From positions 124,001 to 188,000 of the forward strand of contig NZ_LT907842.1 of the NCBI RefSeq assembly GCF_900215245.1: DNA of 64,000 nt, given 5' to 3'. The DNA is from Pseudomonas fluorescens. GTDB lineage: Bacteria; Pseudomonadota; Gammaproteobacteria; Pseudomonadales; Pseudomonadaceae. The translations under genes were made by a program, and so were the position numbers. Below are positions 53,888 through 61,584 of this stretch, piece after piece (positions within the stretch are counted from its first letter, which is position 1; every line of letters begins with the position of its first letter). The notes beneath the pieces were generated by a model. The model worked only from the letters and a program-made list of their open reading frames with translations, did not search any database and was not told the DNA's origin.

Positions 53888-54850
53888 ATGATGCTGCGAG
53901 TTTTGCTTTTGACCCTTACCCTGTTTTCCAGTCTTGGCTTCGCCGCCTCCCCTGTCGTGCTGCAACGGCCTATCAGCCTGGACACCGGCAGCGGCGAGCT
54001 GTTTGGCTCGCTCCTGTTGCCCAAATCCGACAAACCCGTGCCCGTGGTGTTGATCATTGCCGGCTCCGGCCCGACCGACCGTAACGGCAACAGTGCAGAC
54101 GGCGCGCGTAACGACAGCCTCAAGCGCCTGGCCTGGGTACTGGCGCGCAATAACATCGCCAGCGTGCGCTATGACAAACGCGGCGTGGCCGCCAGCCTTG
54201 CCGCCACCCCCGATGAGCGCAACCTGACCCTGGAGGCCTACGTGGCCGACGCCGTCGCCTGGGGCAAACTGCTCAAGGCGGATACCCGCATGGGCCCGCT
54301 GATCGTGCTGGGCCATAGCGAGGGCGCTCTGGTAGCAGCGCTCGCCGCACCGCAACTCGACCCGGCCGGCGTTATTTCCCTGTCCGGCAGCGCCCGGCCG
54401 GTGGACCAGGTGATTCGCCAGCAACTGGCCGATCACCTGCCCCCTGCCCTGTTGCTGCGCAGCAATGAAATTCTCGACCACCTCAAGGCCGGCCAGGTGG
54501 ATGCCGATGTACCGCGCCCGCTGGAAGGTATTTTCCGCCCCAGCGTGCAGCCTTATCTGATCAGCCTGTTTCGCGCCGACCCGTCGGCTGCCTTCGCCAA
54601 ACTGAGCATGCCGGCCCTGATTATCCAGGGTACCAACGATATTCAAGTCGGCGTGGCGGATGCCCGACAACTGAAAAATGCCAAGCCGGACGCACAACTG
54701 ACGGTAATCGAAGGCATGAACCACGTCATGCGCATCGTGCCCAAGGATGTGAAGGAGCAACTGGAGTCCTACAACGATCCGAAACTGCCCCTCGCCGCTG
54801 AGCTGGGGCAACGCATCGTGCGCTTTATCGACGGACTTCAACCCCGTTAA
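53888..54850 (+). CDS. Secreted alpha/beta hydrolase
   Basis: A 320-residue protein with a signal peptide (residues ~1-19, LRVLLLTLTLFSSLGFA). The alpha/beta hydrolase core has VLIIAGSGPTDRNGNS (oxyanion region), nucleophile elbow LGHSEGALVAALAA with its Ser, a late Asp in IQGTNDIQVG and the catalytic His in GMNHVMR. Members act as esterases or acyl hydrolases in the periplasm. The substrate is unknown. It lies between aroC and prmB on the opposite strand from both. Confidence 0.85.
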   Translation: MMLRVLLLTLTLFSSLGFAASPVVLQRPISLDTGSGELFGSLLLPKSDKPVPVVLIIAGSGPTDRNGNSADGARNDSLKRLAWVLARNNIASVRYDKRGVAASLAATPDERNLTLEAYVADAVAWGKLLKADTRMGPLIVLGHSEGALVAALAAPQLDPAGVISLSGSARPVDQVIRQQLADHLPPALLLRSNEILDHLKAGQVDADVPRPLEGIFRPSVQPYLISLFRADPSAAFAKLSMPALIIQGTNDIQVGVADARQLKNAKPDAQLTVIEGMNHVMRIVPKDVKEQLESYNDPKLPLAAELGQRIVRFIDGLQPR

Positions 54851-54897
54851 GCGGCTATTTGCCTCCAGTCCTGAAGAAAACGGCCGATAAGCCCAGG

Positions 54898-54921
54898 GTC
54901 GACAGTAAAAAGACTGTCGAC
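54898..54921. promoter_or_regulatory. Perfect 9-bp hairpin/palindrome
   Basis: GTCGACAGT and ACTGTCGAC pair around AAAAAG, 48 bases after the hydrolase stop and 29 before the next ATG. There is no U-tract. It may be a terminator, an operator or an RNA element in the leader of the downstream gene. Confidence 0.4.
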
Positions 54922-54949
54922 TCGCAGGGCTTGGACAGGATCGCGCCGC

Positions 54950-55756
54950 ATGACAACCACCGAAGCAACACCCGAATCTAACGCCGACACCCCGGCTGAA
55001 AAAACCGAGGCCGTCGAGGCGGCGCCACTGCCGTGGGCAGACGTTCAGGCGGAACATTTCAAAATGCTGCGCCTGGCGCCCCTGGCCACGGATCGCGCCA
55101 CCGGCGTACGGCCGTTGCGGTTTGTGCAATTCGGTTACGCCGAGCGCAATGATCAACACCACAGCCTGTTGCGCATGGTCATCCAACTGCCGGGCCAGCG
55201 CGTGCGTCGCGAGCAAAACCACCTGGATATCTGGGTCGATCACGATACGCACCGCGTGCACTTCGGCCCGGGCAACAGCCTGGAAATCGAACCGGCCAAC
55301 CGGGGTATCGGTCGCTTCCTCGTCGCACAAGGCGCCGCCTGGGCCAAAAAGAAGTGGTCACATTACCGCGTCGACGGTGTGGACCTGGCTAACAAGGATG
55401 CACTCAACGAAGCCACGCGCCTACGCCGCGATCATTTCCTGCGTATCCAGGGCTTTGATGTGGCTTACGCCGACGTGCAACACCTCAAAGGCACTGTGCA
55501 GCCGGGTAAGGTCAGCGGCGTGCTGGACAGCTGGAACACCGAGAAGGTGCAGTTTGTGGAAATCCTCGAAGCCGCGCAGATGCTGCAACAGGCCGAGCAA
55601 AACCTGGCCGAACAGGAAGTGAAGCTGCGCAAGGAAGAGGAAAAAGTCACCAAGTTCAAGCGTGAGGACAGCGGGTTGCGCTTTACCATCACCTGCCTGG
55701 TGGCGTTTACGGTGTTTCAGGCCGGGTTGTTGATCTGGATCGCGACACACCGCTGA
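54950..55756 (+). CDS. Conserved hypothetical protein with C-terminal anchor
   Basis: A 268-residue protein I do not recognise. An acidic, Ala/Glu/Thr-rich N-terminus (~1-30) is followed by a globular part (~35-190, LRFVQFGYAERNDQHHSLLRMVIQLP and LRRDHFLRIQGFDVAYADVQ). A charged coiled coil comes next (~205-240, AAQMLQQAEQNLAEQEVKLRKEEEKV). One membrane helix ends the protein (TITCLVAFTVFQAGLLIWIA). This suggests a tail-anchored inner-membrane protein facing the cytoplasm. It is conserved in this neighbourhood of aroC and prmB as far as I recall. Confidence 0.75.
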   Translation: MTTTEATPESNADTPAEKTEAVEAAPLPWADVQAEHFKMLRLAPLATDRATGVRPLRFVQFGYAERNDQHHSLLRMVIQLPGQRVRREQNHLDIWVDHDTHRVHFGPGNSLEIEPANRGIGRFLVAQGAAWAKKKWSHYRVDGVDLANKDALNEATRLRRDHFLRIQGFDVAYADVQHLKGTVQPGKVSGVLDSWNTEKVQFVEILEAAQMLQQAEQNLAEQEVKLRKEEEKVTKFKREDSGLRFTITCLVAFTVFQAGLLIWIATHR

Positions 55757-55781
55757 CAGCAGGGTGAAAGGCATTCAAGCA

Positions 55782-55870
55782 TGTGCGAGCGGGCTTGCGC
55801 GCGAAGGTGCAGAGTCAGGCATGCCACCTGCTACTGACACACCGTTTTCGCGAGCAAGCCCGCTCCCACA
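55782..55870. repeat. REPIN (paired Pseudomonas REP palindromes)
   Basis: TGTGCGAGCGGGCTTGCGCG and, inverted, CGCGAGCAAGCCCGCTCCCA are separated by about 45 bases, between convergent genes. Same family as 46340-46428, with one arm diverged. Confidence 0.88.
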
Positions 55871-55900
55871 TTTAGATCCAGTTTCCTCAGCTGAATCGGG

Positions 55901-56809
55901 TTAAACCCGTGCAGCAAACACTGCCTGATGTTCCCGGCACTGTTCTGCCGTCAGCATGAACACGCCGTGCCCACCGCGCTGGAAGTCCAGCCAGGCAAAG
56001 TCGACCTCCGGGTACAGCGCCTCGACGTGTACCTGGCTGTTGCCGACTTCGACAATCAGCAAGCCTTTCTCGGTCAGGTGGTCCGCGGCCTCGGCCAACA
56101 TGCGGCGCACCAGGTTCAAGCCATCATCGCCGCAAGCCAGGCCCAGTTCCGGCTCGTGCTGGTATTCATCCGGCATGTCGGCGAAGTCTTCGGCATCCAC
56201 ATACGGCGGGTTGGACACGATCAGATCAAAACGCTGACCCGGCAGCCCCTCAAAGCCATCGCCTTGCACGGTGTACACCCGCTCATCAACGCCATGGCGC
56301 TCGATGTTCTGGTTCGCCACTTCCAGCGCTTCGAAGGACAAGTCGCCCAGTACCACTTCAGCGTCCTGGAACTCATAGGCACACGCGATGCCGATGCAAC
56401 CGGAGCCGGTGCACAAGTCGAGGATGCGCGCCGGCGGCTGGGCCAACCACGGCTCGAAGCGATTTTCGATCAGTTCGCCAATCGGCGAGCGCGGGATCAA
56501 CACACGCTCATCGACAATAAACGACATGCCGCAGAACCAGGCTTCTTTCAACAGGTAAGCCGTCGGCACGCGCTCATGGATGCGGCGATGCAGCAAACGC
56601 TGCACGTGGGAGATTTCTTCTTCCTCAAGGTTGCAGTCCAGGTAGCTATCGGCGATTTCCCAAGGCAGGTGCAAGGCGCCGAGCACCAATTGCCGGGCTT
56701 CGTCCCAGGCGTTGTCGGTGCCATGCCCGAAAAACAGGTCTTCCCCATGGAAACGGCTGACAGCCCAACGGATGTGGTCGCGCAACGTGCGCAGGCGGGA
56801 TGTGATCAC
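55901..56809 (-). CDS. prmB: Ribosomal protein uL3 N5-glutamine methyltransferase
   Basis: A 302-residue methyltransferase from GTG 56809 ([19 protein letters not shown]), which gives the family's usual length; the longer frame has no support. The N-terminal helical domain is followed by a Rossmann SAM domain with [17 protein letters not shown] and the catalytic NPPY in [13 protein letters not shown]. PrmB methylates a glutamine side chain of ribosomal protein L3. The ENxxER-like [17 protein letters not shown] stretch is typical. Divergent from the isochorismatase-fold gene. Confidence 0.93.
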   Translation of the reverse strand: MITSRLRTLRDHIRWAVSRFHGEDLFFGHGTDNAWDEARQLVLGALHLPWEIADSYLDCNLEEEEISHVQRLLHRRIHERVPTAYLLKEAWFCGMSFIVDERVLIPRSPIGELIENRFEPWLAQPPARILDLCTGSGCIGIACAYEFQDAEVVLGDLSFEALEVANQNIERHGVDERVYTVQGDGFEGLPGQRFDLIVSNPPYVDAEDFADMPDEYQHEPELGLACGDDGLNLVRRMLAEAADHLTEKGLLIVEVGNSQVHVEALYPEVDFAWLDFQRGGHGVFMLTAEQCREHQAVFAARV

Positions 56810-57048
56810 GGGGGCAAGCTCCTGGAAAAAACGACTGGCGATTCTAACAGCCTTCGCCTGCACCGACGATGGATGAAAACCCTTCGCCACCGGTCGGAAT
56901 TCATCCAATTTGCCATCATCGCACGCAACAAGCCGCCTACTTGACATGGCTGCGAGCCAACAACGGCGTACCTTACGATGGTAGCGATTCACAGAACCGC
57001 TCAGCCAGTGGACAATGTCACAAAAGCCCCCCTCACAGGAGCCCCAGA

Positions 57049-57639
57049 ATGTCCGTTCCAAAGACGATGTTTCAACTCAGCGGTCGCGGTTATGCAGCAG
57101 CCAACCTGAACCATGCGACCCTCGTGATCATCGACGCCCAGAAGGAGTACCTCAGCGGCCCACTCGCCCTCTCGGGCATGGACGCAGCGGTCGCCAATAT
57201 CCAGCAACTGGTCGCCGCAGCGCGCAACGCCGGGCGCCCGATTGTGCACGTACGTCACCTGGGCACCGTTGGTGGCCTGTTTGACCCGCAGGGCGAGCGT
57301 GGCGAATTCATTCGCGGCCTGGAGCCACTCGGTGACGAAACCATTATCGGCAAGCTGCTGCCGAGCGCTTTCCACGGCACCGGCCTGGAAAAGCACTTGC
57401 AAGACCTGGGCTCGCTGGACTTGATCGTTTGCGGCTTCATGAGCCACTCCAGCGTCAGCACCACCGTGCGCGCCGCCAAGAACCTGGGCTTTCGCTGCAC
57501 CCTGGTCGAAGACGCCTGCGCCACCCGCGACCTGCCCTACAAAGGCGGCATCCTGAGTGCCGAGCACGTACAGCAGACTGAAATGGCCATCATGGCTGAC
57601 AACTTCGCTACCCTCGCGTCAACCAAAGATCTGATCTGA
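57049..57639 (+). CDS. Isochorismatase-fold hydrolase with Ser at the Cys position
   Basis: A 196-residue protein from ATG 57049 ([16 protein letters not shown]), with AGGAG upstream. Asp29 ([12 protein letters not shown]) and Lys102 ([13 protein letters not shown]) of the triad are present. The usual Cys site, G-x-M-T-H-x-C-V, reads [15 protein letters not shown], placing Ser135 there. It may therefore work without a thiol nucleophile, like true isochorismatases, or use Ser. Close Pseudomonas relatives share this sequence as I recall, so it is not a recent mutation. The substrate is unknown. Confidence 0.85.
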   Translation: MSVPKTMFQLSGRGYAAANLNHATLVIIDAQKEYLSGPLALSGMDAAVANIQQLVAAARNAGRPIVHVRHLGTVGGLFDPQGERGEFIRGLEPLGDETIIGKLLPSAFHGTGLEKHLQDLGSLDLIVCGFMSHSSVSTTVRAAKNLGFRCTLVEDACATRDLPYKGGILSAEHVQQTEMAIMADNFATLASTKDLI

Positions 57640-57780
57640 TCGTCCCTCGGATGAGCGGCGCGGCGTGTTTATTGCCCCGCTCATCTGCAAATGCCTGTCA
57701 TTTGCTGCAATTGCCTCTGGTACAGGAACAACCTGTGTATCTTCCGGTCGAAGGGCCGATACCCTGGAGGAAAGGTCGGA

Positions 57781-58101
57781 ATGAAGATATCCGATGGTTT
57801 TGACGCTCGTCGCTTGCGCCCAAAGGGGCCGAGCAACTGGCGTCTGCGCCTGGTGGCCGGCTTTGCCGCGCTGCTGGCAATTGTAGGTCTGCTGCTGGCG
57901 GGTGCCGGTGGTGCCGGTTTGTTTGGTCATTCGCCGGCCCTCGGCGAGCTGAATGCCAGCCCGGGTGGCTCGGCTATTTTGTTGGTCATCGGGTTGCTGG
58001 TGCTGTGGTTGGGCGTCTGGCTGTGGCGTCGCAGCCGTCGGCGCATGCGCCAGCCGTTGTCGCTGAACATCGCTTCGCACCTGATGAAAAAGCACGACTG
58101 A
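57781..58101 (+). CDS. Small membrane protein, hypothetical
   Basis: A 106-residue protein starting at ATG 57781 after GGAGGAAAGG. It has two membrane helices (LVAGFAALLAIVGLLLAGAGGAGLFG at ~24-49 and GGSAILLVIGLLVLWLGVWLWRR at ~62-85) with basic ends, and a short soluble C-terminus (LSLNIASHLMKKHD). I recognise no family. It lies between the isochorismatase-fold gene and smr and may be co-transcribed with smr. Confidence 0.75.
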   Translation: MKISDGFDARRLRPKGPSNWRLRLVAGFAALLAIVGLLLAGAGGAGLFGHSPALGELNASPGGSAILLVIGLLVLWLGVWLWRRSRRRMRQPLSLNIASHLMKKHD

Positions 58102-58176
58102 TGGCGCTTGGATAGCGTTTCCTGCGCCCTGGCCGCCGCGATTTAGGTAAACTGCCCGCCCTTCGCGGAGGCTGAC

Positions 58177-58734
58177 ATGCAAGACGACGATTTTTCCCTG
58201 TTCAAAAACGAGCTGCGCGGCGTCAAGCCGATCAAGCACGACCGCGCCGACACCGGCAAACCCAAGACTGACCGGGCGCAGATCGCCAAGCTGCGCCAGG
58301 CTGCGACCGTGCGCACCGACGCCACTACCGTGGACGGCCTGTCAGACCAGTTCGTGATCGACGTAGGCCCCGAAGATGAACTGATGTGGGCCCGCGACGG
58401 CGTGCAGGAAAGCCAGATGCGCAAGCTCAAGATCGGTCAGATCCCGTTCGAAGGCAGCCTCGACCTGCACGGTATGACCGTGGAAAAAGCCCGGGAAACC
58501 CTCTGGGCCTTCCTCGCCGAAGCGACCAAATTCGAAATCCGCTGTGTACGCGTTACCCACGGCAAAGCCGTGCGGCTGGATGGCAAGCGGCCGATGATCA
58601 AGAGCCACGTCAACACCTGGCTGCGTCAACACGCCCAAGTGCTGGGTTTTACCTCATGCCAGGCCCGCCACGGCGGTGCCGGTGCGGTGTACGTGATGCT
58701 CAAGCGCACCATGATGGAAGGGCGTGACGAGTAA
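58177..58734 (+). CDS. Smr-domain protein (SmrA/YdaL-like)
   Basis: A 185-residue protein. An N-terminal charged region (DFSLFKNELRGVKPIKHDRA) is followed by a Smr domain from ~95. The signatures are LDLHGMTVEKARETL, VTHGKAVRLDG and ARHGGAGAVYVMLKR. Smr domains nick nucleic acids; small proteobacterial members have DNA or RNA endonuclease activity. The THGKG motif is modified to THGKA. Biological role is unknown. It lies 78 bases before folE, an order also present in P. aeruginosa as I remember it. Confidence 0.9.
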   Translation: MQDDDFSLFKNELRGVKPIKHDRADTGKPKTDRAQIAKLRQAATVRTDATTVDGLSDQFVIDVGPEDELMWARDGVQESQMRKLKIGQIPFEGSLDLHGMTVEKARETLWAFLAEATKFEIRCVRVTHGKAVRLDGKRPMIKSHVNTWLRQHAQVLGFTSCQARHGGAGAVYVMLKRTMMEGRDE

Positions 58735-58812
58735 CAAGTGCCATCGTCAGGCTTGCAGCGATGTGTCCGCCACCGTAACCTTGCGCTTTGCGAAAATCCC
58801 ACAGGTAGTTTC

Positions 58813-59358
58813 ATGTCCCTGGAACAGAATTACACCGCGATCCTCGGCCAGCTCGGCGAGGACGTTTCCCGCGAGGGCCTGCTCGACACGCCAAAGCGTG
58901 CCGCCAAGGCGATGCAGTACCTTTGCCGCGGCTATGAACAGACACTGGAAGAAGTCACCAACGGTGCCTTGTTCAGCTCCGACAACAGCGAAATGGTGCT
59001 GGTAAAGGACATCGAGCTGTACTCGCTGTGCGAACATCACCTGCTGCCGTTTATCGGCAAGGCTCACGTCGCGTATATTCCGAGCGGCAAAGTGCTGGGC
59101 CTGTCGAAGGTTGCACGTATCGTCGACATGTACGCCCGCCGTCTGCAGATCCAGGAAAACCTCAGCCGCCAGATTGCCGACGCAGTCCAGCAGGTCACCG
59201 GCGCCTTGGGCGTTGCCGTGGTGATTGAGGCCAAGCACATGTGCATGATGATGCGCGGTGTGGAAAAACAGAATTCGTCGATGATCACCTCGGTGATGCT
59301 GGGTGAGTTCCGCGAAAACGCGGCAACCCGCAGCGAATTCCTCAGCCTGATCAAGTAA
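58813..59358 (+). CDS. folE: GTP cyclohydrolase I
   Basis: A 181-residue FolE enzyme from ATG 58813 ([17 protein letters not shown]). Zinc ligands are in [22 protein letters not shown] and in the later [10 protein letters not shown]. The GTP-binding region follows as [23 protein letters not shown]. It converts GTP to 7,8-dihydroneopterin triphosphate, the first step of folate and pterin synthesis. Pseudomonads often carry a second copy. A strong terminator follows at 59372-59402. Confidence 0.95.
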   Translation: MSLEQNYTAILGQLGEDVSREGLLDTPKRAAKAMQYLCRGYEQTLEEVTNGALFSSDNSEMVLVKDIELYSLCEHHLLPFIGKAHVAYIPSGKVLGLSKVARIVDMYARRLQIQENLSRQIADAVQQVTGALGVAVVIEAKHMCMMMRGVEKQNSSMITSVMLGEFRENAATRSEFLSLIK

Positions 59359-59371
59359 CAGGCTGCGCAGG

Positions 59372-59402
59372 AAAAAGCCGGCGTTCATCGCCGGTTTTTT
59401 TT
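59372..59402 (+). terminator. Rho-independent terminator of folE
   Basis: CCGGCG and CGCCGG form a stem around TTCAT, preceded by As and followed by eight Ts, 13 bases after the folE stop. Confidence 0.92.
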
Positions 59403-59460
59403 CGCCTGCAGAATTAAGGTAAGCTGCGGCCCCTTCTGTCATGGGCAAGAGGTTTCAGCC

Positions 59461-59832
59461 ATGTTCGTCAAAGCACTTCGAGTGGGCCTCGGCCACGTCA
59501 TCATCGCGGGCGACTTCCTTACCCGTCCACGCAAAAAACAGCGCCCGGCCGAACAACAGGCGCACGTCAACGCAGCCGCCAAGGACCTGACCCTGTATCA
59601 GTTCCACGCCTGCCCGTTCTGCGTGAAGACCCGCCGTACGCTGCACCGCCTGAATGTGCCGGTGGCGTTGAAGGACGCGAAGAACAACGCGCAGGACCGC
59701 CAGACCCTGCTGGACCAAGGCGGCAAGATCAAAGTGCCGTGCCTGCGCATCGAAGAAAATGGCCAGACCACCTGGATGTATGACTCCAAGGTGATCATCG
59801 ACTACCTGGACAAGCGGTTCGCTGCAATCTGA
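59461..59832 (+). CDS. Glutaredoxin/GST-N-like thioredoxin-fold protein
   Basis: A 123-residue protein. Residues 1-40 form a short hydrophobic/basic leader (VKALRVGLGHVIIAGDFLTRPRKK) that may anchor it in the membrane. A glutaredoxin-like domain follows, with CPFC at 51-54 (YQFHACPFCVKTRRTLHRLN), the cis-proline in KVPCLRIEENG and an ending typical of GST N-domains (DSKVIIDYLDKRF). It probably reduces disulfides or mixed glutathione adducts. Monocistronic; a REPIN follows immediately. Confidence 0.88.
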   Translation: MFVKALRVGLGHVIIAGDFLTRPRKKQRPAEQQAHVNAAAKDLTLYQFHACPFCVKTRRTLHRLNVPVALKDAKNNAQDRQTLLDQGGKIKVPCLRIEENGQTTWMYDSKVIIDYLDKRFAAI

Positions 59833-59850
59833 CCGCCGCAGGAAATCCAA

Positions 59851-59941
59851 GGTGGGAGCGGGCTTGCTCGCGAACGCGGTGGATCAGTCAATCAATCTAT
59901 CGACTGACACTACGCCTTCGCGAGCAAGCCCGCTCCCACAT
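59851..59941. repeat. REPIN overlapping the 3' end of a coding sequence
   Basis: GTGGGAGCGGGCTTGCTCGCG and the inverse CGCGAGCAAGCCCGCTCCCAC flank about 45 bases. The right half encodes the last residues and stop of the reverse-strand gene at 59884-60261. Confidence 0.92.
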
Positions 59942-60261
59942 GAGTGATGTATTGCCAGGTCGAGATCCAATAAAGCCGAGCCCAGGCACTTGCCGTGGGC
60001 GTCCAGCGCCAACGAGCGAGTCACTCCGCCACGCAAGATCCCCGGTAGCACGAAGTTCAGCGCCTGCACGTTGGGCAGCTCGTAGCGCCGCACTGGCGCC
60101 GCGCCGGGTTCACGCAAGCCGGCAAAAAACTCGGCGACGCGCTCGGCCGTCAGCTGTTCATACAGCAACGGGTAGTCTTCGGCGCGGTAGGCAATGATCG
60201 AGATGTTCGAGGTGTCGCCCTTATCGCCGGTACGCGAATGGGCCAGTGTGTGCAGCTTCAT
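59884..60261 (-). CDS. AtuA C-terminal-domain-like small protein, C-terminus encoded by a REPIN
   Basis: A 125-residue protein whose first ~105 residues (MKLHTLAHSRTGDKGDTSNI at the start, then PVRRYELPNVQALNFVLPGILRGGVTRSLALDAHGK) match the ferredoxin-fold domain found at the C-terminus of long AtuA proteins. Its ATG overlaps the stop of the DUF1446 gene (ATGA), so the two behave as a split AtuA. The last ~19 residues (SCGSGLAREGVVSVDRLID) are encoded by the REPIN at 59851-59941, which replaced the native stop. Function with its partner is probably in catabolism of a CoA-linked or carboxylate compound. Confidence 0.82.
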   Translation of the reverse strand: MKLHTLAHSRTGDKGDTSNISIIAYRAEDYPLLYEQLTAERVAEFFAGLREPGAAPVRRYELPNVQALNFVLPGILRGGVTRSLALDAHGKCLGSALLDLDLAIHHSCGSGLAREGVVSVDRLID

Positions 60262-61583
60262 GCCTGGATCCTCGGGTTGACCGCAGTTCGCGCCAGCAAT
60301 AACGACGCCACCGCCACCACCTGCCGCACGCTTTTACTGGCGCCACCGCCGCCCGACGGGCCGTTGGTGTAGAGGGTTTCCACTTCATTGCCGACCCGCA
60401 CCGCCTCGCTGCGTGCTTCACAGCGCGCGGCCACGCGCAGGCGTACTTCCCAGGGTTCGACGTGACTGCGTGGGCCGTGGAGCGAATCCATGCCGATCAA
60501 CTCGGCGCGTACGTCCTGCATCTCTACGCCCATCAACGCCAGGCGCTTGAGTACGATGTCCCGCGCCAGTTGCGCCCGTGCGACAGCACCCGGTCCGCCG
60601 TAAGACATCTGCCCTTCGCCGATCCAACCGTCCAGATAACCGACACTGACTTTCAACTGTTCGGGCCGCGCACGACCGCCCGCACCTTGGGCGCGCACGC
60701 GATCAACGCCGGCCTCGACAAACGCCACTTGGGAAAAATCGGCGGTGACGTCTGGCGTCAGGTACGCCGCAGGATCGTGAACTTCATAGATCAGTTGCTC
60801 AGTACAGGTCGCGCGGCTGACGCGCCCGCCCGAACCGGCCACCTTGGTGATCAAGGCTGCGCCGTCGGCATTCACCTCAGCCAAGGGAAAGCCCAGCCGC
60901 GCCAAATCGTCCACATCCTTGAAACCAGGGTCTGCAAAATAGCCACCGCTGACCTGACCTGCGCACTCAAGCAAATGCCCGACCAACGTCCCCCGGCCCA
61001 GGCGCTGCCAATCATCTGCCGCCCAGCCGAACTCAAACATCTGCGGCGCCAGAAACAACGAGGGGTCGGCCACCCGCCCGGTGATAACCACATCGGCTTC
61101 GGCGCGCAGGGCCTCAAGAATGCCGTCGACACCCAGGTAGGCGTTCGCAGAAATCAGCCGCTCGCCCAGGGAACCCAGGGTCTGACCGTTATCCAGCAAC
61201 TGCTCGGGCTGCAAGCTGGCCAACACGTCATCACCCACCACGGCCACCACCTTGAGGTTCAGGCCCAACTCACGGGCAATCCGCCGCGTTTCAATGGCCG
61301 CCGACACCGGGTTGGCCGCGCCCATGTTGGTGATGACGCGCAAGCGACGTCGACCATCAGGCCGCCCGACAAAGGGCAACACCCGGCGCATGCGCTCACT
61401 CAGCAGTGGGTCGTAACCGCCCTGTGGATCACTGATACGCGCCTGTTGCGCCAAGGCAATGGTGCGTTCGGCCAGGCATTCAAACACCAGGTAATCCAGG
61501 TCGCCCTGCTCGGCCAGTTCCACAGCAGGTTCGATACGGTCGCCGGAGTAGCCGGCGCCGGAACCGATGCGTAGGGTTTTCAT
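60258..61583 (-). CDS. DUF1446/AtuA-family protein
   Basis: A 441-residue protein of the acyclic-terpene-utilisation AtuA family: LRIGSGAGYSGDRIEPAVELAEQGDLDYLVFECLAERT, then TNMGAANPVSAAIETRRIARELGL and DVVITGRVADPSLFLAP. It ends in the NGPSGGGGASKSVRQVV motif. The family's activity is unknown; AtuA is needed for citronellol breakdown, but many relatives sit in other carboxylate operons. It starts 1 base after the CitMHS transporter stop and overlaps the next small gene by 4 bases. The pathway substrate cannot be read; a tri- or dicarboxylate is suggested by the transporter. Confidence 0.88.
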   Translation of the reverse strand: MKTLRIGSGAGYSGDRIEPAVELAEQGDLDYLVFECLAERTIALAQQARISDPQGGYDPLLSERMRRVLPFVGRPDGRRRLRVITNMGAANPVSAAIETRRIARELGLNLKVVAVVGDDVLASLQPEQLLDNGQTLGSLGERLISANAYLGVDGILEALRAEADVVITGRVADPSLFLAPQMFEFGWAADDWQRLGRGTLVGHLLECAGQVSGGYFADPGFKDVDDLARLGFPLAEVNADGAALITKVAGSGGRVSRATCTEQLIYEVHDPAAYLTPDVTADFSQVAFVEAGVDRVRAQGAGGRARPEQLKVSVGYLDGWIGEGQMSYGGPGAVARAQLARDIVLKRLALMGVEMQDVRAELIGMDSLHGPRSHVEPWEVRLRVAARCEARSEAVRVGNEVETLYTNGPSGGGGASKSVRQVVAVASLLLARTAVNPRIQA

Positions 61584-61584
61584 C

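Noticed and set aside
56869..57048. Upstream in-frame extension of the isochorismatase-fold protein
   Set aside because: AGGAG and ATG at 57036-57051 give the family's usual length; the extension has no homology and lies in the divergent promoter region.
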